Source: Acidihalobacter sp. (lineage in GTDB: Bacteria > Pseudomonadota > Gammaproteobacteria > DSM-5130 > Acidihalobacteraceae). From it: 64,000 bases of DNA. The notes beneath the pieces were generated by a model that was not told the origin of the DNA, did no database searches, and was given only the letters and a program-made list of their open reading frames with translations. Positions 25,268 through 35,834 of the stretch are shown in pieces. The translations under genes were made by a program, and so were the position numbers. Position 1 is the first letter of the stretch. Every line of letters starts with the position of its first letter. The stretch spans positions 1 to 64,000 of the forward strand of contig JALUXU010000005.1 in assembly GCA_027013225.1 (NCBI GenBank). The letters run 5' to 3'.

Positions 25268-26605
25268 TTATCCCTGTTTGGCGAGATATGCGTTGATGTG
25301 TTCAAGGTCGGAAACGGTGAGGAGACCAGAAACCAGTTTAAGTTTGAGGGTATCGATCAAATACGCATAGCGGGCTTGTGAATACTCGCTCTGCGCCTGA
25401 TAAAGGTCGGCCAATGCCGTCAAGACGTCCAGGGATGTCCGCGTTCCCACCTTGAAACCCGCCTCGGTCGCCTTTACTGATGCTTCGTTGGATTTGACTG
25501 CGAGACGGAGCGCCTTCACCTGGCTGATCGCGGATTCCACATTCAGGTAGGCGGTACGCGTCTGGCTGATGATTTGTCTTTCCAGGCCGACGAGATTCTG
25601 CTGCGCCTGCAAATATTGGTATTGGGCTTGATCCGTCAAGGAGTTAACGCGAAAGCCTGAAAATAGCGGTACATTGATTTGCAATGCGATGGCATCGGTG
25701 GAAATCTTCCCTGTCGTGGAGGCGCCCGCGCCGTTGTCTACATAATTGTGGCTGGCTACCAGGCTGACGGTTGGGTAATGACCAGCGCGCTGTGCATTGA
25801 CGTTTTCTCTGGAAGCCTGCAAGTCGAGCCGCGAAGCGATTAGGTTCAAGTTCTGTTTCAAGGCGGCATGAACCCATGCCTTCATTTTCTGGGGGGCAGG
25901 AGAGATCAAGGGGATGCGCCCCACGAGAGGAGCCAGTTTTTCCACCGGCCGTCCCGTAAGGACGGTAAGCGATTCCTTGGCCGTGTTCACGGCGTTTAGC
26001 GCCTTGATGGTCTGGGCGCGTGCCAGGTCATAGCTGGCCATTGCCTGCTTCACGTCTGTAGACGGTACCAGACCCACTTCGTAGCGTTTTTTGGCTTGTT
26101 CAAGCTGACGGTGGATGGCGCGTTGATTTTCCTCGCTGAAGCGCAGTTGATCTTGCGCCGACAAGACGTTGAAGTACGCCTCTGCGGTGCTTAGGATCAG
26201 GGTTTGGGCGGTCTGATCCAGATTGGCCTGGGCTGCGGCCACTGTTTTGTCGGCCTGTTTGAGGGCGACCCAGTCCGCATAATTGAATACCGTCTGACTC
26301 AGACTCAAGGTGTAGCCGGCGCTGCTGTAATCCGAGCTGCCATTCGGCACCGGACGTCCAGAAGCGAACACACCCTGATAGCGCACATGATTGCGGGTGG
26401 CGGAGGCGCTCAGGTTTACCTGCGGAAGCAAAGCCGAACGCGCAAGCGGGCGGTTTTCACGAATCGCCTTGTATTGCTGTCTGGCGGCTGCGTACTGCGC
26501 ATCGTTCGCAATCGCGAGCCGATACACTTGCATGAGGTCGGCAGCCATGGCAGAAGGCATGCTGGCAAAGACGATCGCGCCGAGAAGCAATTTACGAAAT
26601 TTCAT
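25268..26605 (-). CDS. tolC: TolC-type outer membrane efflux protein
   Basis: This is an outer-membrane channel of type I secretion and multidrug efflux. The 445-residue product starts with a signal peptide (MKFRKLLLGAIVFAS, cleavage near AMAAD) and shows the internally repeated OEP domains: AYFNVLSAQDQLRFSEEN and RYEVGLVPSTDV in the first half, TAYLNVESAISQVKAL and GFKVGTRTSLDVLTAL in the second. The full TolC pattern and its place beside the isoaspartate methyltransferase and heptose genes fit the housekeeping tolC of gammaproteobacteria. The start at 26605 is preferred for the signal peptide; ribosome site weak. It converges with dsbD (7-base gap). Confidence 0.9.
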   Translation of the reverse strand: MKFRKLLLGAIVFASMPSAMAADLMQVYRLAIANDAQYAAARQQYKAIRENRPLARSALLPQVNLSASATRNHVRYQGVFASGRPVPNGSSDYSSAGYTLSLSQTVFNYADWVALKQADKTVAAAQANLDQTAQTLILSTAEAYFNVLSAQDQLRFSEENQRAIHRQLEQAKKRYEVGLVPSTDVKQAMASYDLARAQTIKALNAVNTAKESLTVLTGRPVEKLAPLVGRIPLISPAPQKMKAWVHAALKQNLNLIASRLDLQASRENVNAQRAGHYPTVSLVASHNYVDNGAGASTTGKISTDAIALQINVPLFSGFRVNSLTDQAQYQYLQAQQNLVGLERQIISQTRTAYLNVESAISQVKALRLAVKSNEASVKATEAGFKVGTRTSLDVLTALADLYQAQSEYSQARYAYLIDTLKLKLVSGLLTVSDLEHINAYLAKQG

Positions 26606-26840
26606 TGTTGATTCCATCGAGAGTGGAGAGTGATGCGAGATGCCATGTGCGGGGCAACGCTTGGCCATCCGCCGACCTTGGAAGCCTGCTTTTTAGGAAG
26701 AATCTACTACGCCGTCGCCTTGTTGGTTTCCATCGGCCTATGATCTTACCGGTCGCGTTGCTACGGCCGCCTTAAAACCGAAAGGTTTATAGAGAAGCTT
26801 AGCGTGCCTTGATGAGTGAATCAAACGTTTGTTTGAAAAA

Positions 26841-27542
26841 TCACAAATGAAATACCCTTGGCGCCGACAAACCTCGCAAAGGCTTGAGATCGGTCTCGAA
26901 CAAGCCGGTCCGGTTGAAGGCGTTTTCACCATCGCGGCGGATAAGCATGGCTTCCATAACAGGTTCAGTGCCGATCACCGCGAACAGCCGACCGCCTATG
27001 TTGAGTAAGCGTTCAAAGGGTTCGAGCATGTCGGGCATGGGGAGTGATCCGCCGATCACTATCACGTCATACGTTTCGCGTTGGCCACTCCAGCCATGCG
27101 CGGCGTCAGCGGTAAACAGCGTGGTTATATCGTTCAGTCCTTCTCTCGTTAGGTTGAGGAGTGCGCGCTGCCTGAATTCTGGTTCGATATCCACGCTGTC
27201 CACATGCGCGGAGAGCCTTGCTAGGCAGGCCGTAAGGTAGCCGCTGCCTGTGCCTATTTCGAGTACCTGCTCATGCGCCTGTGGCGCGGTAGCCTGCAGC
27301 AGCCGCCCTTCGACTTTAGGGGCGAGCATGTATTCGCTATGCCCCAGAGGGAGTTCGATGTCGGCATAGGCCAGTTTTTCCTGGCCGGGCAGGACGAAAT
27401 GGTGGCGCCATAGGGTTCCCAACGTTTCCAGGATCCGGTCGTCCAATACATCCCAGGGCCGTATTTGTTGTTCGATCATGTTGAATCGCAATGCGGTGAA
27501 ATCCGCATCTTCGCTGACTCGCTGGCTCGCGGCGTGGGTCAT
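26841..27542 (-). CDS. Protein-L-isoaspartate O-methyltransferase family protein
   Basis: This Rossmann-fold S-adenosylmethionine-dependent enzyme has 233 residues. The binding loop VLEIGTGSGYLTACLARL, the upstream FNMIEQQIRPWDV and the PMPDMLEPFERLLNIGGRLF segment are typical. Classical Pcm repairs isoaspartyl residues and has an SxPHMHA-like motif; here the comparable place reads LPLGHSEYMLAPKVEGRL, so this is the Pcm-like subgroup that in gammaproteobacteria sits beside tolC and may not be a true repair enzyme. The start at 27542 follows GAGAGG and the MTHAASQ opening. It is divergent from hldE. Confidence 0.85.
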   Translation of the reverse strand: MTHAASQRVSEDADFTALRFNMIEQQIRPWDVLDDRILETLGTLWRHHFVLPGQEKLAYADIELPLGHSEYMLAPKVEGRLLQATAPQAHEQVLEIGTGSGYLTACLARLSAHVDSVDIEPEFRQRALLNLTREGLNDITTLFTADAAHGWSGQRETYDVIVIGGSLPMPDMLEPFERLLNIGGRLFAVIGTEPVMEAMLIRRDGENAFNRTGLFETDLKPLRGLSAPRVFHL

Positions 27543-27670
27543 GGAATCAGGCCTCTCTGTTTTTTGTAAAGCGCAACCATGCAGATTAAGGCGAATTGTG
27601 CTTACATGCAAGCGTCGATGAGAGCGTCTGTGATATGATTTCGTTCCCATTTCGGGTTTTCAGGAGCAGC

Positions 27671-29113
27671 ATGAGTCTATCGATTCCCGATTTTTCGCGG
27701 GCGCGGGTGCTCGTGGTAGGCGACCTGATGCTGGATCGCTATTGGCACGGCGACACCTCGCGTATCTCGCCCGAGGCGCCAGTGCCGGTGGTGCGCGTGG
27801 GTCCAAGCGAGGAAAGGCCGGGCGGGGCGGCCAATGTGGCGCTCAATCTGGCCGCATTGGGCGCACAAGTGCATCTGCTCGGTCTGAGTGGTCGAGATGA
27901 GGCGGGAAGCTTGTTGGAAAGCACGCTTTCCCGCACTGGGGTTCAGTGTCATTTCCTGCGTCTTGATTCTCATCCGACGATTACCAAGCTGCGCATCCTC
28001 AGCCGCCATCAGCAGTTGATTCGCCTCGATTTCGAACAAGGTTTCGCAGCCGACGACGCCAGCCGCTTAGGGGCCGATTATGCGGATTTGTTGGGTGAGG
28101 TTGACGTGGTGGTCTTGTCCGATTACGGAAAAGGGACGCTCAGTCGCAGCCGTGAATTGATCGCTCTTGCCCGAAGTTACGGCAAGCCGGTGGTCGTCGA
28201 CCCCAAGGGAGCCGATTTCGATCGTTACCGGGGCGCCAGCATGATAACCCCCAACCGACATGAATTCGAAGCTGTGGTCGGCTCCTGTGCAGATGAAGCC
28301 GAGCTGATCGAGCGAGGACAGGCGTTGCTGCAACGTGAATTGCTTGATGCCTTGCTTATCACGCGCAGTGAGGAAGGGATGACGCTGTTGCGCAACGGTC
28401 AGGAACCGCTCACTTTGGCTACGCAGGCGCGGGAAGTCTTCGATGTAACCGGCGCTGGTGATACGGTGGTGGCGACGATAGCCGGGGCAGTAGCGGCAGG
28501 CGCCGACTGGGCTCAAGCCGTGGCGCTGGCCAACCTGGCCGCCGGCCTCGTTGTCGGCAAGCTGGGTACGGCCACCATCTGTCCGGAGGAATTGCTGCGC
28601 GCCTTGCGCGAACAGGAGGAGCTGCCGACAGGCGTGGTGGATGAAGGCGCGCTGGCGCATGCCGTCGAACGTGCGCGTGCTTGGGGTGAACGCATCGTCA
28701 TGACTAATGGTTGTTTCGATATCCTGCATGCCGGCCATGTGGATTATCTCACCCAGGCGCGCCGCCTGGGTGACAGACTTATTGTTGCTGTCAACAGCGA
28801 TGATTCCGTCACCCGGCTCAAGGGGGCCGGCCGTCCGGTCAATCCTCTTGAGCACCGCATGGCGGTTCTGGCCGGATTGGCCGCCGTTGATTGGGTGGTT
28901 CCCTTCGATGAAGACACGCCTGAGCGGTTGATTTGTAGCCTACACCCCGATGTGCTGGTTAAGGGGGGTGACTATCGCGCCGAAGATGTGGCGGGCCACG
29001 CGTGCGTGACCCAAAACGGAGGCGAGGTGCACATTATCGAGTTTCGTTACGATTGTTCCACAACTAAAATCGTCAGCCGCATCCAGCGTGACGATACGGA
29101 GACCAATTCATGA
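27671..29113 (+). CDS. hldE: Bifunctional heptose-7-phosphate kinase / heptose-1-phosphate adenylyltransferase
   Basis: This is a two-domain enzyme for ADP-heptose, the precursor of the lipopolysaccharide inner core. The N-terminal PfkB-like kinase (about 1-315) has [14 protein letters not shown] and the [11 protein letters not shown] catalytic loop; the C-terminal nucleotidyltransferase (about 340-480) has [17 protein letters not shown]. The start at 27671 gives 480 residues (E. coli 477) with AGGAG 5 bases upstream; an upstream in-frame start adds residues unlike the family. The stop overlaps hldD by ATGA. Confidence 0.96.
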   Translation: MSLSIPDFSRARVLVVGDLMLDRYWHGDTSRISPEAPVPVVRVGPSEERPGGAANVALNLAALGAQVHLLGLSGRDEAGSLLESTLSRTGVQCHFLRLDSHPTITKLRILSRHQQLIRLDFEQGFAADDASRLGADYADLLGEVDVVVLSDYGKGTLSRSRELIALARSYGKPVVVDPKGADFDRYRGASMITPNRHEFEAVVGSCADEAELIERGQALLQRELLDALLITRSEEGMTLLRNGQEPLTLATQAREVFDVTGAGDTVVATIAGAVAAGADWAQAVALANLAAGLVVGKLGTATICPEELLRALREQEELPTGVVDEGALAHAVERARAWGERIVMTNGCFDILHAGHVDYLTQARRLGDRLIVAVNSDDSVTRLKGAGRPVNPLEHRMAVLAGLAAVDWVVPFDEDTPERLICSLHPDVLVKGGDYRAEDVAGHACVTQNGGEVHIIEFRYDCSTTKIVSRIQRDDTETNS

Positions 29114-30048
29114 TCATAGTGACCGGGGGCGCCGGGTTCATCGGCGCCAATATCGTACAGGGGCTCAATGCGCGCGGGATCACCGATATCCTTGTGGTCG
29201 ACGATCTCAAGGACGGAACTAAATTCGTCAATCTCGCGGATCTCGATATCGCTGATTATCTAGACAAGGACGAATTCCTGGCCCGTATCCAGGCAGGGGA
29301 AGATTTTGGCGCGCGCGCCATATTCCATGAGGGTGCCTGTTCGGCCACCACCGAATGGGATGGGCGTTACATGATGGATAACAACTACGAATACTCGAAA
29401 TCTTTACTGCATTACTGTCTCGAGCGAGGGGCGCAGTATTTGTATGCTTCTTCCGCGTCCGTTTATGGTGCTGGCCCCATTTTCACTGAGGGGCGTGAGC
29501 ACGAAAAGCCGCTAAATGTCTACGGCTATTCCAAGTTTCAGTTCGATCAGTATGTGCGCCGCCTGCCATCCGGGCGGCGCAGCCAGGTGGTGGGCTTTCG
29601 TTATTTCAATGTCTATGGCCCGCGTGAGCAACACAAAGGATCGATGGCCAGCGTGGCATTTCATTTCAACAACCAGATCAAGGCCGAAGGTGTCTGCCGC
29701 CTGTTCGAGGGCACCGACGGTTACGCCGATGGCGAGCAACAGCGCGATTTCGTCTATGTCGGCGATTGTGTGGACGTCAATCTGTGGTTCCTCGACCACC
29801 CGGAGGTCTCGGGTATCTTCAACCTTGGCACCGGCCGCGCCCAGTCGTTCAATGACGTGGCGCGGGCCGTGATTGCCTGGCATGGCCGCGGAAAGATCGA
29901 ATACATCCCTTTCCCAGAACAACTCAAAGGCCGGTATCAAAGTTTTACCCAGGCCGATATTTCCGCGTTGCGCGCGGCCGGCTATGCGGCGCCTTTCAAG
30001 GCGGTTGAGGAAGGCGTGCGGCTTTATCTCGACTGGCTGAACACTTGA
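29110..30048 (+). CDS. hldD: ADP-L-glycero-D-manno-heptose 6-epimerase
   Basis: This is an extended short-chain dehydrogenase that epimerises ADP-D,D-heptose to the L,D form used in the core oligosaccharide. The nucleotide-binding loop is [12 protein letters not shown], the catalytic Ser lies in [10 protein letters not shown], and the Tyr-Lys pair in [11 protein letters not shown]. Length 312 residues (E. coli 310). It is translationally coupled to hldE and followed by waaA after 32 bases, forming a lipopolysaccharide-core operon. Confidence 0.96.
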   Translation: MIIVTGGAGFIGANIVQGLNARGITDILVVDDLKDGTKFVNLADLDIADYLDKDEFLARIQAGEDFGARAIFHEGACSATTEWDGRYMMDNNYEYSKSLLHYCLERGAQYLYASSASVYGAGPIFTEGREHEKPLNVYGYSKFQFDQYVRRLPSGRRSQVVGFRYFNVYGPREQHKGSMASVAFHFNNQIKAEGVCRLFEGTDGYADGEQQRDFVYVGDCVDVNLWFLDHPEVSGIFNLGTGRAQSFNDVARAVIAWHGRGKIEYIPFPEQLKGRYQSFTQADISALRAAGYAAPFKAVEEGVRLYLDWLNT

Positions 30049-30080
30049 CGGTTGTGGGCAGGGTGGTGGCGTGAAGGCTT

Positions 30081-31337
30081 ATGCGCAGAATCTATACCTT
30101 GTTGCTATATCTGGCGGCGCCCGCCGTGCTGTTGCGACTGCTCTGGCGAAGTCGGCGCAACCCGGCTTATCGCCAATGCATTGGAGAAAGGTTCGGTGTC
30201 TCTTTGCATTTCCCTGCACGGCCAAGAGTGTGGGTTCACGCCGTTTCCGTAGGGGAGGTGATCGCCAGCGCACCGCTTCTGCGCCGTTTGCTCAGCGATT
30301 ATCCGCAACACGCACTGCTTGTCACCACGACCACGCCCACCGGCAGGGAACAGCTCATGCGCATGTTTGGAGAGCGCGTCGAACACGTGTATCTTCCCTA
30401 TGACCTTCCGGGTGCCGTGGAGCGCTTTTTGCGGCGGGCGCAACCAAGGATTTTCTTGTGCATGGAAACCGAGATCTGGCCGAATCTGTTCGCAGCTTGC
30501 GAACGCCGCAATATCCCCATTATTCTCGCCAATGCGCGCATGTCGGCACGTTCCGCGCGCGCCTATGTGAAGGTGGCTTCTTTTACCCGTCAGACATTGA
30601 GGCGTGTCTCGGCGGTGGCCGCGCGTGATGCGCGAGATGCAGAGCGCTTTCGTGTGCTGGGCGCGCGTCGCGTGTTCGTTGCAGGTAATCTCAAGCACGA
30701 TCTCGATGTGCCGGCAACCGCGAGGGAAACGGGCATGACCTTGCGCGCCGCCTTTGGCGCGAACCGTCCAGTGTGGATAGCGGCCAGCACTCATCATGGC
30801 GAAGATACCATCGTTCTCGATGCCCATCGCCGATTGAAGGAGCATTTGCCCGATGCGGCGTTGATACTGGTCCCTCGCCATCCTGAACGTTTCGACGATG
30901 TGGCCGAGCAGTGTGTCCGCGCAGGATTTTCAATTTGCCGACGCAGCACAGCAGCCCTTCCAGCAAAGTCGGCTGACGTCTTTCTGGGCGACACTGTGGG
31001 GGAGCTAATGAGTTTTTACGCCGCAGCGGACGTTGCCTTTATCGGCGGAAGCCTGATGGATATCGGCGGGCACAATCCCCTGGAAGCGGTGGCTTTGGGA
31101 CTGCCCGTGTTGACCGGACCGCAGACATACAATTTCGAACAGATATATATAGATTTATTCAATTCGGGCGCGGCGAAAAAAATTGGCAACGCGCAGGCTT
31201 TAGCCTCAGAATTGAAGGGATTGCTGCTATCATCCGAGCGCCGATCGGCCATGGGAAGGCAGGGTGAAAGCATGTTGCTTCGCCATCGTGGAGCAACCAG
31301 ACATCTTTTGGCGCTGATAGCCGACTCGATGCCGTGA
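30081..31337 (+). CDS. waaA: 3-deoxy-D-manno-octulosonic acid transferase (KdtA/WaaA)
   Basis: This is an inner-membrane-associated glycosyltransferase that attaches Kdo to the lipid A precursor. The 418-residue protein opens with the usual anchor (RRIYTLLLYLAAPAVLLRLLW) and WRSRRNPAYRQCIGERFG. Further family segments are WVHAVSVGEVIAS, TPTGREQ, METEIWPNLFAACERR, and the donor-side FIGGSLMDIGGHNPLEA. AAGG lies 6 bases before the start. Whether it adds one or two Kdo units cannot be read from sequence. Confidence 0.95.
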   Translation: MRRIYTLLLYLAAPAVLLRLLWRSRRNPAYRQCIGERFGVSLHFPARPRVWVHAVSVGEVIASAPLLRRLLSDYPQHALLVTTTTPTGREQLMRMFGERVEHVYLPYDLPGAVERFLRRAQPRIFLCMETEIWPNLFAACERRNIPIILANARMSARSARAYVKVASFTRQTLRRVSAVAARDARDAERFRVLGARRVFVAGNLKHDLDVPATARETGMTLRAAFGANRPVWIAASTHHGEDTIVLDAHRRLKEHLPDAALILVPRHPERFDDVAEQCVRAGFSICRRSTAALPAKSADVFLGDTVGELMSFYAAADVAFIGGSLMDIGGHNPLEAVALGLPVLTGPQTYNFEQIYIDLFNSGAAKKIGNAQALASELKGLLLSSERRSAMGRQGESMLLRHRGATRHLLALIADSMP

Positions 31338-31459
31338 ACGCCAGGAAGGATTTTTATGGCGGATTGATATAAAGCATTAGCGAAGTATTTCTGAATACAG
31401 CCGAGTCTGGAATGTCTCAAGGATTGCAATCCGGCGGCCCTCTAACCTGAGTAAATTGG

Positions 31460-31975
31460 ATGGAAAAGAAAACGAGTTATAGTAAGGAAGAATTGCTGCA
31501 ATGTGGACATGGAAAGTTGTTTGGACCGGGTAATGCTCAGCTTCCCTTGCCGCCGATGCTTATGTTCGATCGTATCGTGCACATTGATGAGCGTGGCGGA
31601 GGTCATGGAAAAGGCGAGATAATTGCCGAACTGGATATCGATCCGGATTTATGGTTTTTTGCTTGTCATTTCGAAGGCGATCCAGTCATGCCAGGATGCC
31701 TTGGGTTGGATGCGATGTGGCAGCTCATCGGTTTTTTCCTGGGCTGGACGGGTGGACCAGGGCGTGGCCGGGCACTGGGCGCGGGCGAGGTCAAGTTTAG
31801 CGGCCAGGTCACGCCGGCCAACCAACTGGTGACTTATGAAGTCGAGATCAAACGGCTGGTCAAGCGCAAGCTTTATATGGGCGTGGGAGATGCGGTGATG
31901 CGCGTCGATGGCCACCCCATCTATGAAGCCAAGGATTTGCGGGTGGGTCTGTTTACTTCAACCGAGGGGTTCTAG
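31460..31975 (+). CDS. fabA: 3-hydroxydecanoyl-ACP dehydratase/isomerase FabA
   Basis: FabA introduces the cis double bond of anaerobic unsaturated fatty acid synthesis. The 171-residue protein keeps catalytic His70 (in [15 protein letters not shown]) and Asp84 (GLDAMW), at the same positions as E. coli. It is followed by fabB after 4 bases, the classic fabA-fabB operon found in proteobacteria with this pathway. The ribosome site is poor. Confidence 0.97.
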   Translation: MEKKTSYSKEELLQCGHGKLFGPGNAQLPLPPMLMFDRIVHIDERGGGHGKGEIIAELDIDPDLWFFACHFEGDPVMPGCLGLDAMWQLIGFFLGWTGGPGRGRALGAGEVKFSGQVTPANQLVTYEVEIKRLVKRKLYMGVGDAVMRVDGHPIYEAKDLRVGLFTSTEGF

Positions 31976-31979
31976 ACGT

Positions 31980-33200
31980 ATGTCTGCACGACGTGTTGTG
32001 ATCACGGGAATGGGGATCGTATCGAGCATTGGCAATTCAACCCAGGAAGTACTGGAGGCTTTGCGAGCGGGGCGTTCGGGCATTGAGTATAGCGAGGAAT
32101 ATGCGGCGCAAGGGCTGCGTTCACAAGTGGAAGGATCGATCAAGATCAAACTTGAAGACCTGATAGATCGCAAACAGCTGCGTTTCATGGGCGATGGCGC
32201 GGCCTATACCTATTTGGCGATGCAACAGGCCATAGAAAGCTCGGGTCTGGAGGCGCATGAGATATCCAACGAGCGTACCGGCCTGGTTGCTGGTTCGGGC
32301 GGCGCCTCCACCGCTAATTTGCTTTTGGCGTTCGATACCCTGCGTGATAAGGGAATTCGGCGCGTCGGACCCTATATGGTTACTCGTACCATGTCGAGCA
32401 GCGTCGCCGCTTGTCTGGCCACGCCATACCATATCAAGGGCGTCAGTTATTCGATCAGCTCGGCATGTGCGACCAGCGCGCACTGCATCGGGCATGCGGC
32501 GGAATTGATCCAGTTGGACAAGCAGGACCGAGTGTTCGCGGGTGGCGGCGAGGAAATTCACTGGACGATGGCCATGCTATTCGACGCCATGGGTGTCTTG
32601 TCGAGCAAATATAACGATACGCCCGAGCGGGCTTCGAGACCCTATGACGCCTCACGCGATGGTTTCGTGATTTCCGGTGGCGGCGGAATACTCGTCCTGG
32701 AGGCGCTGGAAGCAGCCAAAGCGAGAGGCGCCCCGATCATTGCCGAGTTGGTGGGCTATGGCGCCACCTCTGATGGTTATGACATGGTGGCGCCTTCGGG
32801 TGAAGGCGCGGAGCGCTGCATGCGCCAGGCGTTGAGTACGGTCGATGGACCAATCGATTACATCAATGCACATGGCACCAGTACACCGGCGGGCGATGTA
32901 ACGGAGTTGCGCGCAATGAATGAGGTGTTCGCTGGCAAGATGCCGCCGGTCAGTTCGACCAAATCGATTACCGGCCACGCGCTTGGCGCGGCTGGAGTCA
33001 ACGAGGCTATTTATTCGCTGCTCATGATGCGGCATGGGTTTATTGCCCCTTCGGCCAATATTGAAATGCTGGATGCCGCCGCCGAGGGCATGCCCATCGT
33101 GCGCGAACGACGCGACGGCGTGACTCTTGAGCGAATAATGTCGAACAGCTTCGGTTTTGGCGGCGCCAATGCTTCTTTAGTGTTTCAGAGGTATGAATGA
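31980..33200 (+). CDS. fabB: Beta-ketoacyl-ACP synthase I
   Basis: This condensing enzyme is required for unsaturated fatty acid elongation. The start at 31980 gives 406 residues, identical in length to E. coli FabB. The Cys-His-His triad is complete: Cys163 in [13 protein letters not shown], one His in [11 protein letters not shown] and the other in [18 protein letters not shown] lies before the start. An upstream in-frame start would overlap fabA by 24 codons and is rejected. Confidence 0.97.
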   Translation: MSARRVVITGMGIVSSIGNSTQEVLEALRAGRSGIEYSEEYAAQGLRSQVEGSIKIKLEDLIDRKQLRFMGDGAAYTYLAMQQAIESSGLEAHEISNERTGLVAGSGGASTANLLLAFDTLRDKGIRRVGPYMVTRTMSSSVAACLATPYHIKGVSYSISSACATSAHCIGHAAELIQLDKQDRVFAGGGEEIHWTMAMLFDAMGVLSSKYNDTPERASRPYDASRDGFVISGGGGILVLEALEAAKARGAPIIAELVGYGATSDGYDMVAPSGEGAERCMRQALSTVDGPIDYINAHGTSTPAGDVTELRAMNEVFAGKMPPVSSTKSITGHALGAAGVNEAIYSLLMMRHGFIAPSANIEMLDAAAEGMPIVRERRDGVTLERIMSNSFGFGGANASLVFQRYE

Positions 33201-33311
33201 TGCGTAAAAGAGGGTAAAAGTTTGCTTTCGCTCAGATCGTATCAGGTAGGTAACTCGTTGGTGATTAACTTATAAATCGTTTTACACGCGTCTTCGATCT
33301 GATTGTTAGAA

Positions 33312-33340
33312 GGAAACAAGAACGCTGTTGATGGTCTAAA
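33312..33340 (+). promoter_or_regulatory. Possible sigma-E type promoter of the DegP/DegQ gene
   Basis: GGAAACA and GTCTAAA are separated by exactly 15 bases, 39 bases before the start of the periplasmic protease gene. The envelope-stress sigma factor (RpoE/AlgU) recognises GGAAC-type and TCTAA/TCAAA-type boxes with this spacing, and degP-like genes are standard members of its regulon. The -35 box is imperfect. Confidence 0.45.
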
Positions 33341-33379
33341 ATAAAGCCTATCTTTTTCATTCAAGAACAGAGGCAAAAT

Positions 33380-34858
33380 ATGGGGCTTTCGAATTTTCTT
33401 AGAAACCATAGCGGCAAGGGTTTCTGGCCAGCGTTATTCATGGTCTTCGCCTTGGGCGTCAACTTATTGACAAGTGGCCTGGCATACGCCAAGGAGCCAC
33501 CCTTGCGTATCGACACCTCTCCGCAGAAACCTCTGATCAATCTCCCTGATTTCACCCCTATCATCAATCGCGTGGGCGATGCCGTGGTGAATATCAGCAG
33601 CACCAGCACCAAGGTGGTTCAATCCGGTGTCCAGAATCCTTTTCCCCCGGATTCTCCTTTCTACCAGTTCTTTCAGCAGTTCATGGCGCCTAACGTCCCG
33701 GCCGTGAAAGAGAAAGTCCAAGACTTGGGTTCTGGATTTATCGTCAGCCCCAACGGATATATCGTCACCGCCGCGCATGTGGTCAAGGGAGCCCAGCACA
33801 TCATGGTTTCCCTGACCAATCATCAGGTCTACAAGGCGAAGTTGATTGGTTTGTCGAAGCGCTATGACACGGCTTTGCTCAAGATCGATGCGCACAATTT
33901 GCCGACCATGCCCATTGGCAATTCCGACACGCTCAAGCCGGGCCAGTGGGTACTCGCCATTGGCGCCCCGTTCGGATTCTTCAATACGGTGACCCAGGGG
34001 GTGGTCGGCGCCGTCAACCGTTCGCTCCCCAATGACGACCCATACATCCCCTTCATCCAGACTGATGTGCCGATTAATCCAGGCAATTCTGGCGGCCCAT
34101 TGATCAATCTCTCTGGACAGGCGGTCGGCATCAATGACCAGATTTACACCAGTAGCGGCGGCTACATGGGATTGTCGTTTTCAATTCCCATAAACACCGT
34201 CATGCGCGTGGTGCGCGATCTGGCGGCGCACAAGCCCATTGAGTTCGGTTGGCTGGGCGTTGAGGTGCAGGACGTCTCGGTGAAGATGAGTGAAGCGCTG
34301 CGGCTCAAGGCGCCGGTGGGCGCGCTGATCGCTTCCATAGTGCCCGATAGCCCGGCGGCCAAGGCTGGGTTGAAGCCAGGTGATGTGATCGTGACTTTCA
34401 ACGGCCATCCGGTTTACAACATCGGTGAACTTGTGCCGATGGTCGGCGCTATGCAACCGGGAGCCAAGGTCAAGATTGGAATCTTGAGAAACGGAAAACC
34501 GATGACGCTCGAGGTAACCATCGGCACCTTGCCTGGAAAACATGGGCAATCTTCCGGCGGCAGCGGTGAGGTACCGCGCCTGAATATTCAGGTGCAGGCA
34601 CTCACCAAGAGCGCGGCCAAGAATCTCGGTATCAATCATGGCGTGCTGGTCATCGGCGTGGGTGCCGGTCCGGCGCAACAGGCGGGCATCACCCCCGGCA
34701 TGGTGATCCAGGACATTGGTCAGCAAGCAGTCGATACGCCTGAGCAACTGCGCCAGATCGTTTCGGCCTTGCCCGCGAATCAGCCCATACCTGTACGGGT
34801 GCGGAACGGCAAACAAAGTCTGTATACGGTAATCATTCTCCCGCCTTCGGGTTCCTGA
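33380..34858 (+). CDS. Do-type periplasmic serine endoprotease (DegP/DegQ/MucD family)
   Basis: This is a periplasmic protease/chaperone that degrades or refolds damaged envelope proteins. The 492-residue precursor has a signal peptide (about 1-37, cleavage after AYA), a trypsin-like domain with triad His133 (TAAHVV), Asp163 (YDTALLKID) and Ser237 (GNSGGPL), and two PDZ domains (about 275-365 and 390-485). It has the two-PDZ layout of DegP/DegQ, with a short LA loop more like DegQ/MucD. It stands alone, possibly under a sigma-E promoter. Confidence 0.93.
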   Translation: MGLSNFLRNHSGKGFWPALFMVFALGVNLLTSGLAYAKEPPLRIDTSPQKPLINLPDFTPIINRVGDAVVNISSTSTKVVQSGVQNPFPPDSPFYQFFQQFMAPNVPAVKEKVQDLGSGFIVSPNGYIVTAAHVVKGAQHIMVSLTNHQVYKAKLIGLSKRYDTALLKIDAHNLPTMPIGNSDTLKPGQWVLAIGAPFGFFNTVTQGVVGAVNRSLPNDDPYIPFIQTDVPINPGNSGGPLINLSGQAVGINDQIYTSSGGYMGLSFSIPINTVMRVVRDLAAHKPIEFGWLGVEVQDVSVKMSEALRLKAPVGALIASIVPDSPAAKAGLKPGDVIVTFNGHPVYNIGELVPMVGAMQPGAKVKIGILRNGKPMTLEVTIGTLPGKHGQSSGGSGEVPRLNIQVQALTKSAAKNLGINHGVLVIGVGAGPAQQAGITPGMVIQDIGQQAVDTPEQLRQIVSALPANQPIPVRVRNGKQSLYTVIILPPSGS

Positions 34859-35036
34859 ACAGGGGTATCTTTCAAGAAGTCATTGTGATCGTCGTCGGAT
34901 TCAGGGGGCGTGAGATATAGAGGCTATGGATGCCGGTTTTGAGTACAACCTAAGGAAATAATTTTCTGTCGGCAATGCACTCAAGACCGGCTCTATTCGT
35001 CATGAGAGATTCGGGCTTTCCAGAAACAGATCGACG

Positions 35037-35645
35037 ATGAGTGAGTTTGCACATCAAAAAAAGTATGCAGTTTCCTGTGACCAGAATCGCGATCCCATAG
35101 AGGCGGTTTTGCGCCAGTGGCTTGTGGAGGAGGGCAGGCTGCTCGAAATAGGCAGTGGAACAGGGCAACATGCGGCTTATTTCGCTCCGGTTTTCCCATA
35201 TGTGCAATGGCTACCCTCTGATTTGCCAGAGAATCTCCCCAGTATCCAAGCCTGGCGTGCAGAGACGGGTGTTTCCAATCTACTTGTTCCGATAGCGCTG
35301 GATGTAGGCGATGAGGATTGGAATGTGGGTGATGTTGATTACGTTTTCTCGGCCAATACGTTTCATATCATTTCTTGGCAAGACGTTGAGGCGGCGATGA
35401 AAGGAATCGGACGGATCCTGCGCAAGGGTGGATTGATGGCGTATTACGGGCCGCTCAATTACGGCGGACAATTTACCAGTGATAGCAACGCCCGTTTCGA
35501 TGCCTGGCTGAAAGCGCGCGATCCACAAAGTGGTGTACGCGATTTCGAAGCCGTCGATGCACTGGCCCGGGCGGTCGATCTCGTGCTCGAGGAAGATCAC
35601 GCGATGCCTGCCAACAACCGGATGCTATGTTGGCAAAAAGTCTAG
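35037..35645 (+). CDS. DUF938 family S-adenosylmethionine-dependent methyltransferase
   Basis: The 202-residue Rossmann-fold protein is of the DUF938 family. Its opening resembles the family (QKKYAVSCDQNRDPIEAVL), and the nucleotide-binding motif is LEIGSGTGQHAAYFAP, followed by WLPSDLPENLPSI. VFSANTFHIISWQDVEA and KGGLMAYYGPLNYGGQF are further hallmarks. The substrate is unknown. The gene is monocistronic and convergent with the antiporter gene downstream. Confidence 0.9.
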   Translation: MSEFAHQKKYAVSCDQNRDPIEAVLRQWLVEEGRLLEIGSGTGQHAAYFAPVFPYVQWLPSDLPENLPSIQAWRAETGVSNLLVPIALDVGDEDWNVGDVDYVFSANTFHIISWQDVEAAMKGIGRILRKGGLMAYYGPLNYGGQFTSDSNARFDAWLKARDPQSGVRDFEAVDALARAVDLVLEEDHAMPANNRMLCWQKV

Positions 35646-35739
35646 CCAGAATATTTCACCTGGGAACACGATGGGTGTTCTCAATAAACTCGCGATTACT
35701 ATCGATTACTATCAATGACTCTATCAGAGACGGGATGAA

Positions 35740-35790
35740 ACAGCGGGGGTGAACTCACCGCCCCACGAATGAATGGGCTTGCAAGTGCAA
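35740..35790. repeat. Imperfect inverted repeat between convergent genes
   Basis: GGGGGTGA and TCACCGCCCC can pair with one bulge, and CCCACGAATGAATGGG follows. It lies between the DUF938 gene and the antiporter gene, which converge here. There is no T-tract on either strand, so termination activity is doubtful; it may be a remnant end of an IS200/IS605-like element. Confidence 0.25.
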
Positions 35791-35834
35791 TCTCCCACAA
35801 AAATGGCTCGGGCTGTGGTGGTTGCAAACAACCT

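Noticed and set aside
35740..35800. Possible IS200/IS605-type end between convergent genes
   Set aside because: Only a short dyad is seen, with no transposase fragment nearby, so it is listed only as a low-confidence repeat.
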